The notes below the pieces were generated by a model. That model worked only from the letters and a program-made list of their open reading frames with translations, made no database searches and was not told the origin of the DNA. From an uncultured Clostridia bacterium (lineage in GTDB: Bacteria > Bacillota > Clostridia > Christensenellales > CAG-314): a stretch of 13,979 bases of DNA. Location: contig CAKQXG010000043.1 of the NCBI GenBank assembly GCA_934281515.1, positions 1 through 13,979 on the forward strand. The letters are read 5' to 3'. Positions 1 through 7,472 of the stretch are shown here, piece after piece. Made by a program: the position numbers and the translations under genes. How positions within the stretch are numbered: position 1 is the first letter of the stretch; each line of letters begins with the position of its first letter.

Positions 1-953
1 GTTTTAATGTCGAAGGCAACAAAATTACCATCGGTATCGCACGCGTAGGCGACGTGTTCTACTCTTTCCTTAACGGGCAACTTACCGACAGATACGTCTA
101 CGCCGCGTTGAAGGATCGCAAAACCGCGCCGGGAATTTGCCTTATCGGCAACGAATACGAACCCTATCCCGGCAATGCGTCGAACATCAGGTTTGTCAGC
201 GGCGACGAAGCCGAAACGTTGATTGCAAGAATGTGCGGAGAAGATACCTACTACAGCGATTTCGGATATGCCCGCGTGCTGGAAGGCTACGACGCGGCAA
301 CATTTACCGAAAACGGTTTTGCTTTCGACAAACTTGGCAACTATGACGGCGCGATCAGAAACTGGTGGAACTGCGGCGTACGCACCAACACTCTTATCGG
401 CGGTAGCTCCAAAGTGGAGTTTGACCTGGAAAACATCGGTCAGCAAAACGGCTTCGGCGTACTGCGTATATACATCAAAAAAGGAGTGAACGTCGACGAC
501 CCGACAGACTCGCGCGGTTTCTACAACGGGCTACAACTCATTTACCACGGCAATCTTAACCGCCCCGGCGGTGCAAACGTGGAAACTTTACAAACGGTGA
601 CTAACGGCGACGAAACCTACGAAGAACACGTCAAGGAAAAGGACAAGGACGGTAATGACCGCTACGAAAACTTTGATGCGGCAAATCTGTTTAGTCCCGA
701 TGCCAAACTGCACGTGGAGATACGTATGGAACCGCTTGCGGGCGAAAACGGCGAAACCAAATTTACCTATACTTTCAGTGAAGTCGGTAAGGAAAATTCC
801 GATACGTATACGTTTATTTCGTACGCAACGCAGAGCGCAAGCAGTGCGGAGTCGGAGGACGAGTACAACGAACTGTTTTACCTTTCCTTTATGACGGACA
901 ACGTACAATGCAAGATAACCAACCTTGCCGTCACGGCGTACAAGGTGTACTGA
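1..953 (+). CDS. Partial protein with tandem beta-sandwich-like domains, function unknown (3' end only)
   Basis: The reading frame is open from the window edge (first full codon at 3) to TGA at 951-953, so the gene starts upstream. The GTG at 54 is internal: in-frame coding continues before it (FNVEGNKITIGIARVGD). About 316 residues are visible. They look like the end of one beta-sandwich (VARVGD-FYSFLNGQL, then TAPGICLIG and GNASNIRFVSG) followed by a second, longer one ending at NLAVTAYKVY. Short alternating hydrophobic and polar stretches and many Gly/Asn turns recall concanavalin A-like or LamG-type carbohydrate-binding folds, but I cannot name a family. No membrane helix or LPXTG-type anchor is present at the C-terminus. 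The stop lies 24 nt before the GH31 start, so it is probably co-transcribed with the two glycan genes. A secreted or surface glycan-binding role is inference only. Confidence 0.75.
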   Translation, partial: FNVEGNKITIGIARVGDVFYSFLNGQLTDRYVYAALKDRKTAPGICLIGNEYEPYPGNASNIRFVSGDEAETLIARMCGEDTYYSDFGYARVLEGYDAATFTENGFAFDKLGNYDGAIRNWWNCGVRTNTLIGGSSKVEFDLENIGQQNGFGVLRIYIKKGVNVDDPTDSRGFYNGLQLIYHGNLNRPGGANVETLQTVTNGDETYEEHVKEKDKDGNDRYENFDAANLFSPDAKLHVEIRMEPLAGENGETKFTYTFSEVGKENSDTYTFISYATQSASSAESEDEYNELFYLSFMTDNVQCKITNLAVTAYKVY

Positions 954-966
954 TATTTGTTTGATT

Positions 967-970
967 GGAG
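967..970 (+). promoter_or_regulatory. Ribosome binding site that sets the GH31 start
   Basis: GGAG lies 7 nt before ATG 978. The open frame also allows a TTG start at 957, only 3 nt after the previous stop, but that codon has no Shine-Dalgarno sequence. ATG 978 is therefore preferred and removes seven residues from the longest frame. Confidence 0.7.
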
Positions 971-977
971 ACTTTTT

Positions 978-3497
978 ATGGAACAGTATATTTTCGGACA
1001 GGTTCGCATTTCGGTACTGAATCGCAACATTATCCGAATGGAACAAGGCGACAACGGCGTATTTTTTGATGACGATACCTTTCTGATACCCGATCGCAAC
1101 GAACTTGTCGACAATGCTGTTTGTTCGACGGCGGACGGCGGCAAAGTAACCGTCGGTGACTACACGATTTGTTTGCCGACAGGCGCAACGACTTTTGCCG
1201 ACGTCAGGATATACAAAGGCGACAAAGCGATTGACGTACGGATGAACTTGGTCAACAGCGGCGAATTGCCGCCGCTATGTAAAACACCCGAAGTGTATGT
1301 GGTGGCGGACAATCCGCGTATCACTGTACCCGAAGGCGGCTACTCGACCGAGAGGTGCGGCGAGTATATTGTCGATGACAACGCTCGCGACATTTACCTG
1401 TTGCTGTGCGGCGGCGACTTCAGATTGTTGCGCAGGCTTTACGTGGAGTTGACGGGGCGGTGTCAGATGCCTCGCCTGTCCACTTTGGGCGCATGGAACA
1501 GCAAGTACTACCCCTATACGGACAAGGAAGCGTTGCAGGTTATTGCAGACTACGCCGCCTACGACTATCCGCTCGACAACCTTGTAATAGATACGGACTG
1601 GCGCACCGATGTGAACGGTTGGGGTTACGACGTCAATACAAAATTGTTTCCAGATATGCAGGCGTTTCTTGCCGAAGCGCACTCGCGCAACGTGGACGTA
1701 ATGTTTAACGATCACCCCGAACCTGTCGACGGTGCAAACGTGTTTGAACCGAAGGAAATTGCCTATCGCGAACGTAATCTGCAACGTTTGCTCGGACTTG
1801 GACTTGACACATGGTGGTACGACCGCAACTGGCTTACCGCTCTTGTATCTCCCTCGCAGGGAGTGAAGTGCGAGACGCTCGGCATGTACCTGTTTTACGA
1901 CATCACCAAACATTTTTACCAAAAGCAGTCGGGTGACAACACGGTGTATCGGCGCCCCGACATCATGACAAACGTCGACAACATTGCCAACGGTACATAT
2001 GTGGGTATCAATTCGTCTGCCTCGCACCGCTACCCGATACAGTGGACAGGCGACATTCTGTCCGACGAAGGCGACCTCGCGCAGGAAGTACACAACCTTG
2101 TCAAGGGCAGCAACAACTGCATTGCCTACGTCAACGCCGACTGCGGCGGACACGGTGGCAACCCCGACAAGGAATTGTTTATCCGTTGGATGCAGTTCGG
2201 CACGCTGTCACCCGTATTTCGTCCGCATTGTATGCACGGCGGACTTGTACGCACCCGCGAGGCGTGGAACTACGACGGAGAAACGGTGGACATCGTGCGC
2301 TGCTACAACAACCTGCGTTATCGTCTGTTGCCGCAAATTTACGCACAGGCTCACAACTGCTACGAGACGGGCGAACCGCTGTTTAAGTCGCTCGGATGGA
2401 ACTATCCCGACGATGACAAAGCGCTTACTTGCGTGGACGAGTATATGTTGGGTAACAACCTGTTTGTGGCGCCGATTGCAGGTATTCCGCCCAAAGTTGT
2501 TGACGAACATAACTTTGTCGAGCCGGTCAAGGTAACCTACTACAACGGTACGGAATTGGCAGGCGAACCGATATTTGAGACAGAATATAACAAAATCGAA
2601 ATCAACCTTAACAACGTCGCTCCCGAAAAACAAGTGCCGATGTACAATTTTTCGGCACGTTTTACAACGGCGGTGCGGTTTGACAAGGCGGTGGAATTGG
2701 TTCTGCGTGTTGACGACGGCGCAAAGGTGTGGATAGACGACGAGTTGGTACTTACCGACAACAGTTTTCACTCTGCACTTAACCACAAGCTTGCCGTATT
2801 GCAACCCGACAAAACTTATCGTGTACGTATAGACTACTTCCAGGGCGGTGCGCAAGCCGTCGCAATGTTGTGCTACAACGAAGTGGTGCCGCAACAGAAC
2901 CCGTCGGCATACCTGCCCAAAGGCAAATGGCTGGATGTATTCAGCGGTAAAGTGTACGACGGAAACAGAATCGTAAGCCGTGTGTACGCTCTCGACGAAA
3001 TGCCGCTGTTTGTGCGCATGGGTGCGGTTATGCCCCTTGCCTACGACGCGCCTAACACCAAGGTGCAAACGTGGGACAAACTTGTGTACGACTTTTATCC
3101 CTGCAAGGAGAGTTGCGACAGCGGTGCTCTGTACGAGGACGACACCGAAACGACAGCATATCGGATCGGTAAATATCGTACAAGCGCATATTCCGCAAAT
3201 TACGACAACGCAGACAACTCGTTTGTACTCACGTTGCAGCCGAGTGTGGGCAGTTTTGACGGACAAAAAGCATTTAACAGCAGAAAGTGTATTGTTAAAA
3301 TGCACTTAACGCAACAAATCGACGAAGTGTTGCGTGTTACGGTAAACGGACTCGACGTGCCGTTTGAGTTGCACGCTTGCGACAAACAAGCCTTTCCGAT
3401 GTCCGCATCCTGCGGTGCGCCCGACGGCGAAGTCGTGACGGTCGGGTTGGATGCAGACGTAAGCAAACGCTACGAAATCAGGTTTTTTGTAAAGTAG
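978..3497 (+). CDS. Glycoside hydrolase family 31 enzyme with inserted PA14-like domain
   Basis: An 839-residue retaining alpha-glycosidase of family GH31. An N-terminal beta-sandwich (about 1-165) precedes the catalytic barrel, which opens with LSTLGAWNSKYYPY and carries NLVIDTDW, GWGYDVN and FNDHPEP. The nucleophile should be Asp282 in DTWWYDRNW and the acid/base Asp359 in YPIQWTGD. RWMQFGTLSPVFRPHC is the usual GH31 barrel end. A segment at about 519-638 (VTYYNG, then a wet beta-rich stretch to YNEV) resembles a PA14 carbohydrate-binding domain. It is followed at 645 by YLPKGKWLDVFSG and PLFVRMGAVMPL, the standard proximal C-terminal sheet. The nucleophile context lacks the WxDMNE consensus of classic alpha-glucosidases, so the substrate (alpha-glucoside, xyloside, galactoside or GalNAc) is undetermined. 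There is no signal peptide, suggesting it is intracellular. It sits 10 nt upstream of the GtaA-like gene. Confidence 0.9.
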   Translation: MEQYIFGQVRISVLNRNIIRMEQGDNGVFFDDDTFLIPDRNELVDNAVCSTADGGKVTVGDYTICLPTGATTFADVRIYKGDKAIDVRMNLVNSGELPPLCKTPEVYVVADNPRITVPEGGYSTERCGEYIVDDNARDIYLLLCGGDFRLLRRLYVELTGRCQMPRLSTLGAWNSKYYPYTDKEALQVIADYAAYDYPLDNLVIDTDWRTDVNGWGYDVNTKLFPDMQAFLAEAHSRNVDVMFNDHPEPVDGANVFEPKEIAYRERNLQRLLGLGLDTWWYDRNWLTALVSPSQGVKCETLGMYLFYDITKHFYQKQSGDNTVYRRPDIMTNVDNIANGTYVGINSSASHRYPIQWTGDILSDEGDLAQEVHNLVKGSNNCIAYVNADCGGHGGNPDKELFIRWMQFGTLSPVFRPHCMHGGLVRTREAWNYDGETVDIVRCYNNLRYRLLPQIYAQAHNCYETGEPLFKSLGWNYPDDDKALTCVDEYMLGNNLFVAPIAGIPPKVVDEHNFVEPVKVTYYNGTELAGEPIFETEYNKIEINLNNVAPEKQVPMYNFSARFTTAVRFDKAVELVLRVDDGAKVWIDDELVLTDNSFHSALNHKLAVLQPDKTYRVRIDYFQGGAQAVAMLCYNEVVPQQNPSAYLPKGKWLDVFSGKVYDGNRIVSRVYALDEMPLFVRMGAVMPLAYDAPNTKVQTWDKLVYDFYPCKESCDSGALYEDDTETTAYRIGKYRTSAYSANYDNADNSFVLTLQPSVGSFDGQKAFNSRKCIVKMHLTQQIDEVLRVTVNGLDVPFELHACDKQAFPMSASCGAPDGEVVTVGLDADVSKRYEIRFFVK

Positions 3498-3507
3498 AGG
3501 GTACAAC

Positions 3508-5523
3508 ATGATCCAAAGAAAACTGCCGTGCTATCCGTTGTTTGTCAAGGACCCCAACTTTTCGCTGTGGGTATCCGACGAACTGCTCAATACGGACTAT
3601 CCCAAAACGTGGTTCGGCGAAAGGAAAAAGATTTGCGGCTTTGTTGATGTCGGCGGACAAAAGTATTGTTTTATGGGCAGAACCGCCGACTTTGTTCCCT
3701 ATGGCGTGCAACCTGCCGAGCAAATCGATCTCAGAGTGACGGCATATACTACCGAGTACACCTTTGCGGCAGGCGGCGCAATGCTCAAATTGAAGTTTGT
3801 GTCTCCGTTACCGCTTGACGAAATCGAGTTGCTGTCCATGCCCGTGTGCTACATGGAGTACGAGTTGCAGGGTGCCGACGGCGAAGTGTCGGTGTTTGTC
3901 GGCGGAAACATTGCTTACAACGACATTCCGCAAACGCAGGATAAGCGCGTGGTCAGCGACAGCTTTGTGCTTGACGGCTACAGGGCTGCGGTGATAGGTC
4001 TTCGTCGTCAACTTCCGCTAAGCAACAACAACGACGCCTATGGCGCAGACTGGGGCTACTTCTACCTGTCTGGACAGCGCACCTGTATTGCAGACGGCGC
4101 CGCCCTTGCCGACTACGTCAAGTGCAACAATCGCAACATCGTATGTCAAACGGAAGATAAGTATATTGCAAGCTTCAACACCGCGCCGAAAGGCATTGTG
4201 ATGCTAGGTTACGACGAGACGGTTGCAATCAACTACTTCGGCAAATACCTGCAAGGTTACTATCTGCAAAACCACTCGATTTTCGACGCGCTCGGGTACG
4301 TGCAGGCAAATTACGGCGAGATTGACAAGAAATTGGCAGCGTTTGACAGCAAACTGCGTGCCGACGTTGCGGCAAAGTGCGACGGCTTTGCCGACGAATA
4401 CTACAACGTGCTTGTGGCGTCGCTTCGTCAAAGCATTGCCGCGCACAAACTTGTTTGTGACGGCGACGACGTACTGTTTTTGTCAAAGGAATGTTGGTCC
4501 AACGGCAGCATTGCCACGGTGGACGTCAGTTACCCGTCGGTGCCGATGTACCTGCTGTACAACCCCGAGTTGGTCAAGGGCATGATGCGCCCGATACTCA
4601 AATTTGCACGTATGCCGGTGTGGAATTTCGACTTCGCTCCGCACGACGTCGGCACATATCCCGTGTGTAACGGACAGGGTTACGGATTGAAAAAGTCCGT
4701 TGAAGCGCGACTGGGCACAACCTACAAACCTGGCGACGTCACAACGCGCTTTCCGACGTACAACCTGCCCGGTAATGCAGACGTGTACGACTTTGCCATG
4801 CAGATGCCCGTCGAAGAATGCGCAAATATGTTGATTATGTTTTACGCGTGCTATCGCTACGACGGGGACAGAAACTTTTTTGCCGCCAATGCCGACCTCG
4901 CCGACAAGTGGGTAGGCTACTTGGTTGACAACGGTTTGCACCCAGCCAACCAGCTGTGCACAGACGACTTTGCAGGACACCTGGCAAACAACCTTAATCT
5001 TGCCATCAAGGCAACTGTGGGCATTGCCTGCTATGCCGAGCTGTTACGTTCTGTCGGCGACCAAAGCGGTGCGGCCAAGTACCGCAAAATTGCCGAAGAC
5101 TTTGCCGCCGAGATTTCGGCGTTTGGCAACAAGTTCGATCACTTACCCATCACGTGGGACAATGACGACGGTACATATTCGCTAAAGTACAACATGGCGT
5201 TCGACAAAGTTCTCGGCTTGGGATTGTTTGACAATACGTTTGCCGAACGGGAAGTGGCGTACTACCTGTCCAGACTCAACGAGTACGGCGTGCCGCTTGA
5301 CAACCGCAAGGGATACACCAAGAGCGATTGGCTTGTATGGGCGGCAAGTCTGTCCGACAACAAAGCGAAGCAGGGCAAGTTGATTGCCGCGCTGGACAAA
5401 TACCTGCGCACTAGCTACGAGCGTATTCCGTTTGCCGACTGGTACGAAACGGAATCGACCCTTCACCACGAGTTTCTTGCACGTTCGGTACAGGGCGGTT
5501 GCTTTATGCTGTTGTTGAAGTGA
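3508..5523 (+). CDS. GtaA-like protein (GtaA N-terminal / six-hairpin domains; DUF5127-DUF4965 family)
   Basis: 671 residues, starting at ATG 3508 with GAGGG 6 nt upstream. The N-terminal part (about 1-250, from LPCYPLFVKDPNFSLWVSDE) matches the beta-rich GtaA_N region. The rest is the alpha-helical six-hairpin domain. Its family hallmarks are FAPHDVGTYP (His379), MPVEECANM (433-441), NQLCTDDFAGH (Cys484-His491), GVPLDNR and YTKSDW (603-608), and ADWYETEST near the end with ARSVQGG. The family is named after fungal glutaminase A, but most bacterial members are uncharacterised, and the helical domain resembles (alpha/alpha)-barrel glycosidases. Here it follows a GH31 gene at 10 nt, so a role in glycan or glycoconjugate breakdown is as plausible as glutamine hydrolysis. 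There is no signal peptide, unlike secreted fungal GtaA, so it is probably cytoplasmic. It is the last gene before a terminator. Confidence 0.85.
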   Translation: MIQRKLPCYPLFVKDPNFSLWVSDELLNTDYPKTWFGERKKICGFVDVGGQKYCFMGRTADFVPYGVQPAEQIDLRVTAYTTEYTFAAGGAMLKLKFVSPLPLDEIELLSMPVCYMEYELQGADGEVSVFVGGNIAYNDIPQTQDKRVVSDSFVLDGYRAAVIGLRRQLPLSNNNDAYGADWGYFYLSGQRTCIADGAALADYVKCNNRNIVCQTEDKYIASFNTAPKGIVMLGYDETVAINYFGKYLQGYYLQNHSIFDALGYVQANYGEIDKKLAAFDSKLRADVAAKCDGFADEYYNVLVASLRQSIAAHKLVCDGDDVLFLSKECWSNGSIATVDVSYPSVPMYLLYNPELVKGMMRPILKFARMPVWNFDFAPHDVGTYPVCNGQGYGLKKSVEARLGTTYKPGDVTTRFPTYNLPGNADVYDFAMQMPVEECANMLIMFYACYRYDGDRNFFAANADLADKWVGYLVDNGLHPANQLCTDDFAGHLANNLNLAIKATVGIACYAELLRSVGDQSGAAKYRKIAEDFAAEISAFGNKFDHLPITWDNDDGTYSLKYNMAFDKVLGLGLFDNTFAEREVAYYLSRLNEYGVPLDNRKGYTKSDWLVWAASLSDNKAKQGKLIAALDKYLRTSYERIPFADWYETESTLHHEFLARSVQGGCFMLLLK

Positions 5524-5617
5524 TGACCGACAATCGATGTGCCAATAAACAGTCGTTTGGCATCTTACGTTTTTTTGCGTAATGACGGTGTTGTCGTCAA
5601 AAAATCAATACGTATGC
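5524..5617. other. Intergenic stretch downstream of the GtaA-like gene
   Basis: Ninety-four bases between the GtaA-like stop and the terminator hairpin. I see no gene, promoter or repeat. A T-run at about 5570-5577 has no convincing stem before it. Confidence 0.5.
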
Positions 5618-5658
5618 AAAAAACGCCTGCATTTCTTGCAATATGCAGGCGTTTTTTT
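5618..5658. terminator. Bidirectional intrinsic terminator between convergent genes
   Basis: A perfect stem pairs CGCCTGCAT (5624-5632) with ATGCAGGCG (5643-5651) around a 10-nt loop. It is flanked by six A's on the left (5618-5623) and seven T's on the right (5652-5658), so it can stop transcription from both the GtaA-like gene (+) and the LysR gene (-). The LysR stop codon lies only 4 nt beyond it. Confidence 0.93.
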
Positions 5659-5662
5659 GTGG

Positions 5663-6553
5663 TTAATACGGTTCTTCCAGCAGTTTTTCGAGCGCTTTTG
5701 CCGCTACGGACAAGGACGAGTCGGCGCGTTTTATCAGGTGTATTTCGCGTGGCGGAATGGTTTCTTCGGTGTCAAGCATGTACACTTCGCCGTTTGCCAG
5801 TTCCTTTTCGGCAAATGACATCGGTACAAAACCGATGCCAAGGTTGCTTTGCACAATCGGCAGTATCTGGTTGGACGTACTTACCTCTATGTCGGGTGCA
5901 AATTCCAATCCGCACCGACGGAAAATATCGCGGTAGTACTCGTAGGTTTTGCTGGTTTTGTTCAGGCTTACTATGCAGTGTCGGGTCAGTTCTTCAAGGC
6001 GCACTTTGTCTCCCGTCAGATATTTGTACCGCTCGCCGCACACTACAATGTCCTGAAATTGCTTTATCGGCAGGCATTTCAACGTTTTGTCGGGGGCGTA
6101 GGGCGTGGCAATCAGCACAAAATCCACAGCTTGATTTTTAACCGCGCTTATTGCCTGAACGTTGGTCAGATTGACAAGGCTAAACTTTATCTTCGGATAC
6201 ATTGCGTGATACTTGACAAGCGCAGACAGCAATACTTCGTGCAAAGCGGTTTCCGACACGCCGACGCGAACTATGCCTTCTTCAAATCCGTTGTAGCGCG
6301 ACAACTCTTCTTCCGCCGCGGCAATCTGTTCGTAAGCAATGGCAACCCGACGATACAACTGTTCGCCTTCTGGCGTCAATGTGACGCCCTTGTTGGATCG
6401 GGTAAACAGTACGCAGCCGAGGTCGCGTTCGAGGTTTTTTATCGCTCGCGTAACATTTGGTTGCTCGGAGTACAATGCTTCTGCCGCCGCCGTTATATTG
6501 CCGTGCTTGGCGACAAAGTAAAATGTTTTGTAGTTTTCAAAATTGGTATTCAT
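5663..6553 (-). CDS. LysR-family transcriptional regulator, divergent to the DUF1275-ATP synthase operon
   Basis: A 296-residue LysR-type regulator of normal family length. The winged helix-turn-helix is at the N-terminus: YKTFYFVAKHGNITAAAEAL then SEQPNVTRAIKNLERDLG (residues 8-46), followed by LFTRSNKGVTLTPEGE. A linker helix (AIAYEQIAAAEEELSRY) and a two-lobed effector-binding domain (about 90-296) follow, including IVRVGVSETAL and LPIVQSNLGIGFVP. The start is CAT at 6551-6553, with AGGA about 10 nt upstream on the - strand. It is transcribed away from the DUF1275 gene across a 190-nt region with two promoters and a T-N11-A dyad, so it probably represses itself and controls the divergent operon. 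The effector is unknown; it would be a small molecule by family precedent. An independent terminator serves its 3' end. Confidence 0.93.
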   Translation of the reverse strand: MNTNFENYKTFYFVAKHGNITAAAEALYSEQPNVTRAIKNLERDLGCVLFTRSNKGVTLTPEGEQLYRRVAIAYEQIAAAEEELSRYNGFEEGIVRVGVSETALHEVLLSALVKYHAMYPKIKFSLVNLTNVQAISAVKNQAVDFVLIATPYAPDKTLKCLPIKQFQDIVVCGERYKYLTGDKVRLEELTRHCIVSLNKTSKTYEYYRDIFRRCGLEFAPDIEVSTSNQILPIVQSNLGIGFVPMSFAEKELANGEVYMLDTEETIPPREIHLIKRADSSLSVAAKALEKLLEEPY

Positions 6554-6638
6554 TTCTTTTTTGTCCTTATACTTTTAGTTAAAATAGTTATATTAAAGAA
6601 TGACTTACTGATTTGTTTTTTTATCGCCGATTAGTCAC

Positions 6639-6666
6639 ATTTTATCATATCAAATGATGATGTCAA
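6639..6666 (-). promoter_or_regulatory. Predicted sigmaA promoter of the LysR gene
   Basis: Read on the - strand, TTGACA (complement of 6661-6666, perfect -35) is followed after 16 nt by TAAAAT (complement of 6639-6644). TGA directly precedes it, giving an extended -10. The predicted start is near 6632, leaving an AT-rich leader of about 80 nt before the LysR ATG. Confidence 0.75.
6644..6658. promoter_or_regulatory. Candidate LysR operator: T-N11-A perfect dyad
   Basis: ATCAT-N5-ATGAT is a perfect 15-bp interrupted dyad that contains the T-N11-A pattern of LysR-type recognition sites (T6645, A6657). It sits within the -10/-35 spacer of the LysR promoter, fitting autorepression. Its centre (6651) is about 68 bp upstream of the predicted rightward start near 6719, the usual place for a LysR recognition site at the target promoter. 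Binding by this regulator is inference. Confidence 0.55.
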
Positions 6667-6673
6667 GCATTGT

Positions 6674-6685
6674 AAATATATATTT
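6674..6685. promoter_or_regulatory. AT-rich palindrome next to the operon -35, possible LysR activation half-site
   Basis: AAATATATATTT is a 12-bp palindrome abutting the -35 of the rightward promoter, about 40 bp upstream of its predicted start. LysR regulators often contact a second, weaker site here. It could equally be just an AT-rich upstream element for RNA polymerase. Confidence 0.3.
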
Positions 6686-6712
6686 TGCAGATACCGACGA
6701 AAGGATTATACT
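6685..6712 (+). promoter_or_regulatory. Predicted sigmaA promoter of the DUF1275-ATP synthase operon
   Basis: TTGCAG (6685-6690) and TATACT (6707-6712) are separated by 16 nt, giving a predicted start near 6719 and a leader of about 25 nt before ATG 6744. The -35 is imperfect, which would suit an activated promoter. No other obvious promoter is seen upstream of atpB, so this one may drive the whole seven-subunit operon. An internal promoter in the DUF1275 gene cannot be excluded. Confidence 0.65.
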
Positions 6713-6743
6713 GTACAGCGTCGGATAAGTCAAGGAAGTTTGT

Positions 6744-7472
6744 ATGAAAAAATCTAAAAACGAAATCTCTCAATCTATGTGGATGCTGGTGTTTATCATC
6801 ATCTCGGGCGGACTGCAGGACGCTTACTCCTATTTTTGCCGCGACGGCGTTTTTGCCAATGCGCAAACGGGTAATATCGTGTTTCTGAGCGTCAACATTG
6901 TCAACGGCAATATGGCGGGAGTGGTCAAGTATCTTGTTCCCGTCGGCTTTTTTGCGTTGGGCGCGATACTTGCCAAAACGCTGTTTTTTATTTTCGACGG
7001 CAAAAAGATGTTTTGGAAACAAATTGTTTTGCTCGTGGAGACAGTGGCGTTGCTTGCCGTCGGCTTTATGCCGCAGAGTATGAATCTGTTTGCCAACGCC
7101 CTTGTATCCTTTGCGTGCGCTATGCAGGTACTGTCGTTTGATCGGATATACGGCAACGATTTTGCAAGCACCATGTGTATCGGCAACATCGTGCGTATGT
7201 CCGGTTCGCTTGTCACGGCAGTTGCAAAGCGAGACAAAGCCGCTCTTAAGCGTTGCGGTTTGTATCTTGCGGTGGTGTTGATTTTCGCCGCAGGTGCCGG
7301 CGCAGGCTACTTGTTTGTGTCGGCGGTGGGCAACTACGCAATTATATTTTCCGCACTGTTGACATTTGTAGCCTCCTTTGCTTTTGTCGGTAAGGAGCAA
7401 CAAACCGTTGACGGCGCGGCAAACAACGACGACATCGTGCAAAACGTTGACGAAAACGAGGTATCTGCATGA
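6744..7472 (+). CDS. DUF1275 (YoaK-like) membrane protein, first gene of the ATP synthase operon
   Basis: A 242-residue integral membrane protein with AAGGAAG 5 nt before ATG 6744. The signature GGLQDAYSYF (22-31) followed by FANAQTGNIV (37-46) identifies DUF1275. A second, related motif FASTMCIGNIV at 140-150 shows the internal duplication of the family. Hydrophobic segments lie at about 12-32, 60-84, 93-110, 114-131, 172-193 and 198-216, followed by an acidic soluble tail of about 26 residues. The molecular function of DUF1275 is not established. Its stop overlaps the atpB start (ATGA), so the two are translationally coupled. It occupies the slot where bacterial atp operons usually carry atpI, whose product assists c-ring assembly. 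It has no sequence likeness to the short two-helix AtpI, so a similar role would be convergent and is inference. Confidence 0.88.
   Translation: MKKSKNEISQSMWMLVFIIISGGLQDAYSYFCRDGVFANAQTGNIVFLSVNIVNGNMAGVVKYLVPVGFFALGAILAKTLFFIFDGKKMFWKQIVLLVETVALLAVGFMPQSMNLFANALVSFACAMQVLSFDRIYGNDFASTMCIGNIVRMSGSLVTAVAKRDKAALKRCGLYLAVVLIFAAGAGAGYLFVSAVGNYAIIFSALLTFVASFAFVGKEQQTVDGAANNDDIVQNVDENEVSA

Noticed and set aside
54..56. GTG at 54 as the start of the first gene
   Set aside because: The frame is open and protein-like from the window edge, with no binding site before 54.
957..977. TTG start for the GH31 gene at 957
   Set aside because: No ribosome binding site. ATG 978 has GGAG at good spacing.
1275..3305. 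Long - strand open frames (1275-2153 and 2208-3305) opposite GH31
   Set aside because: They are shadows produced by codon bias: no domain, no binding sites, and compositions rich in Val/His/Cys/Arg. GH31 on the + strand is certain.
5849..6634. 261-residue + strand open frame opposite the LysR gene
   Set aside because: It is antisense to a clear LysR protein and rich in Phe/Tyr/Arg/Cys in shadow-like fashion. It would also run into the LysR leader.
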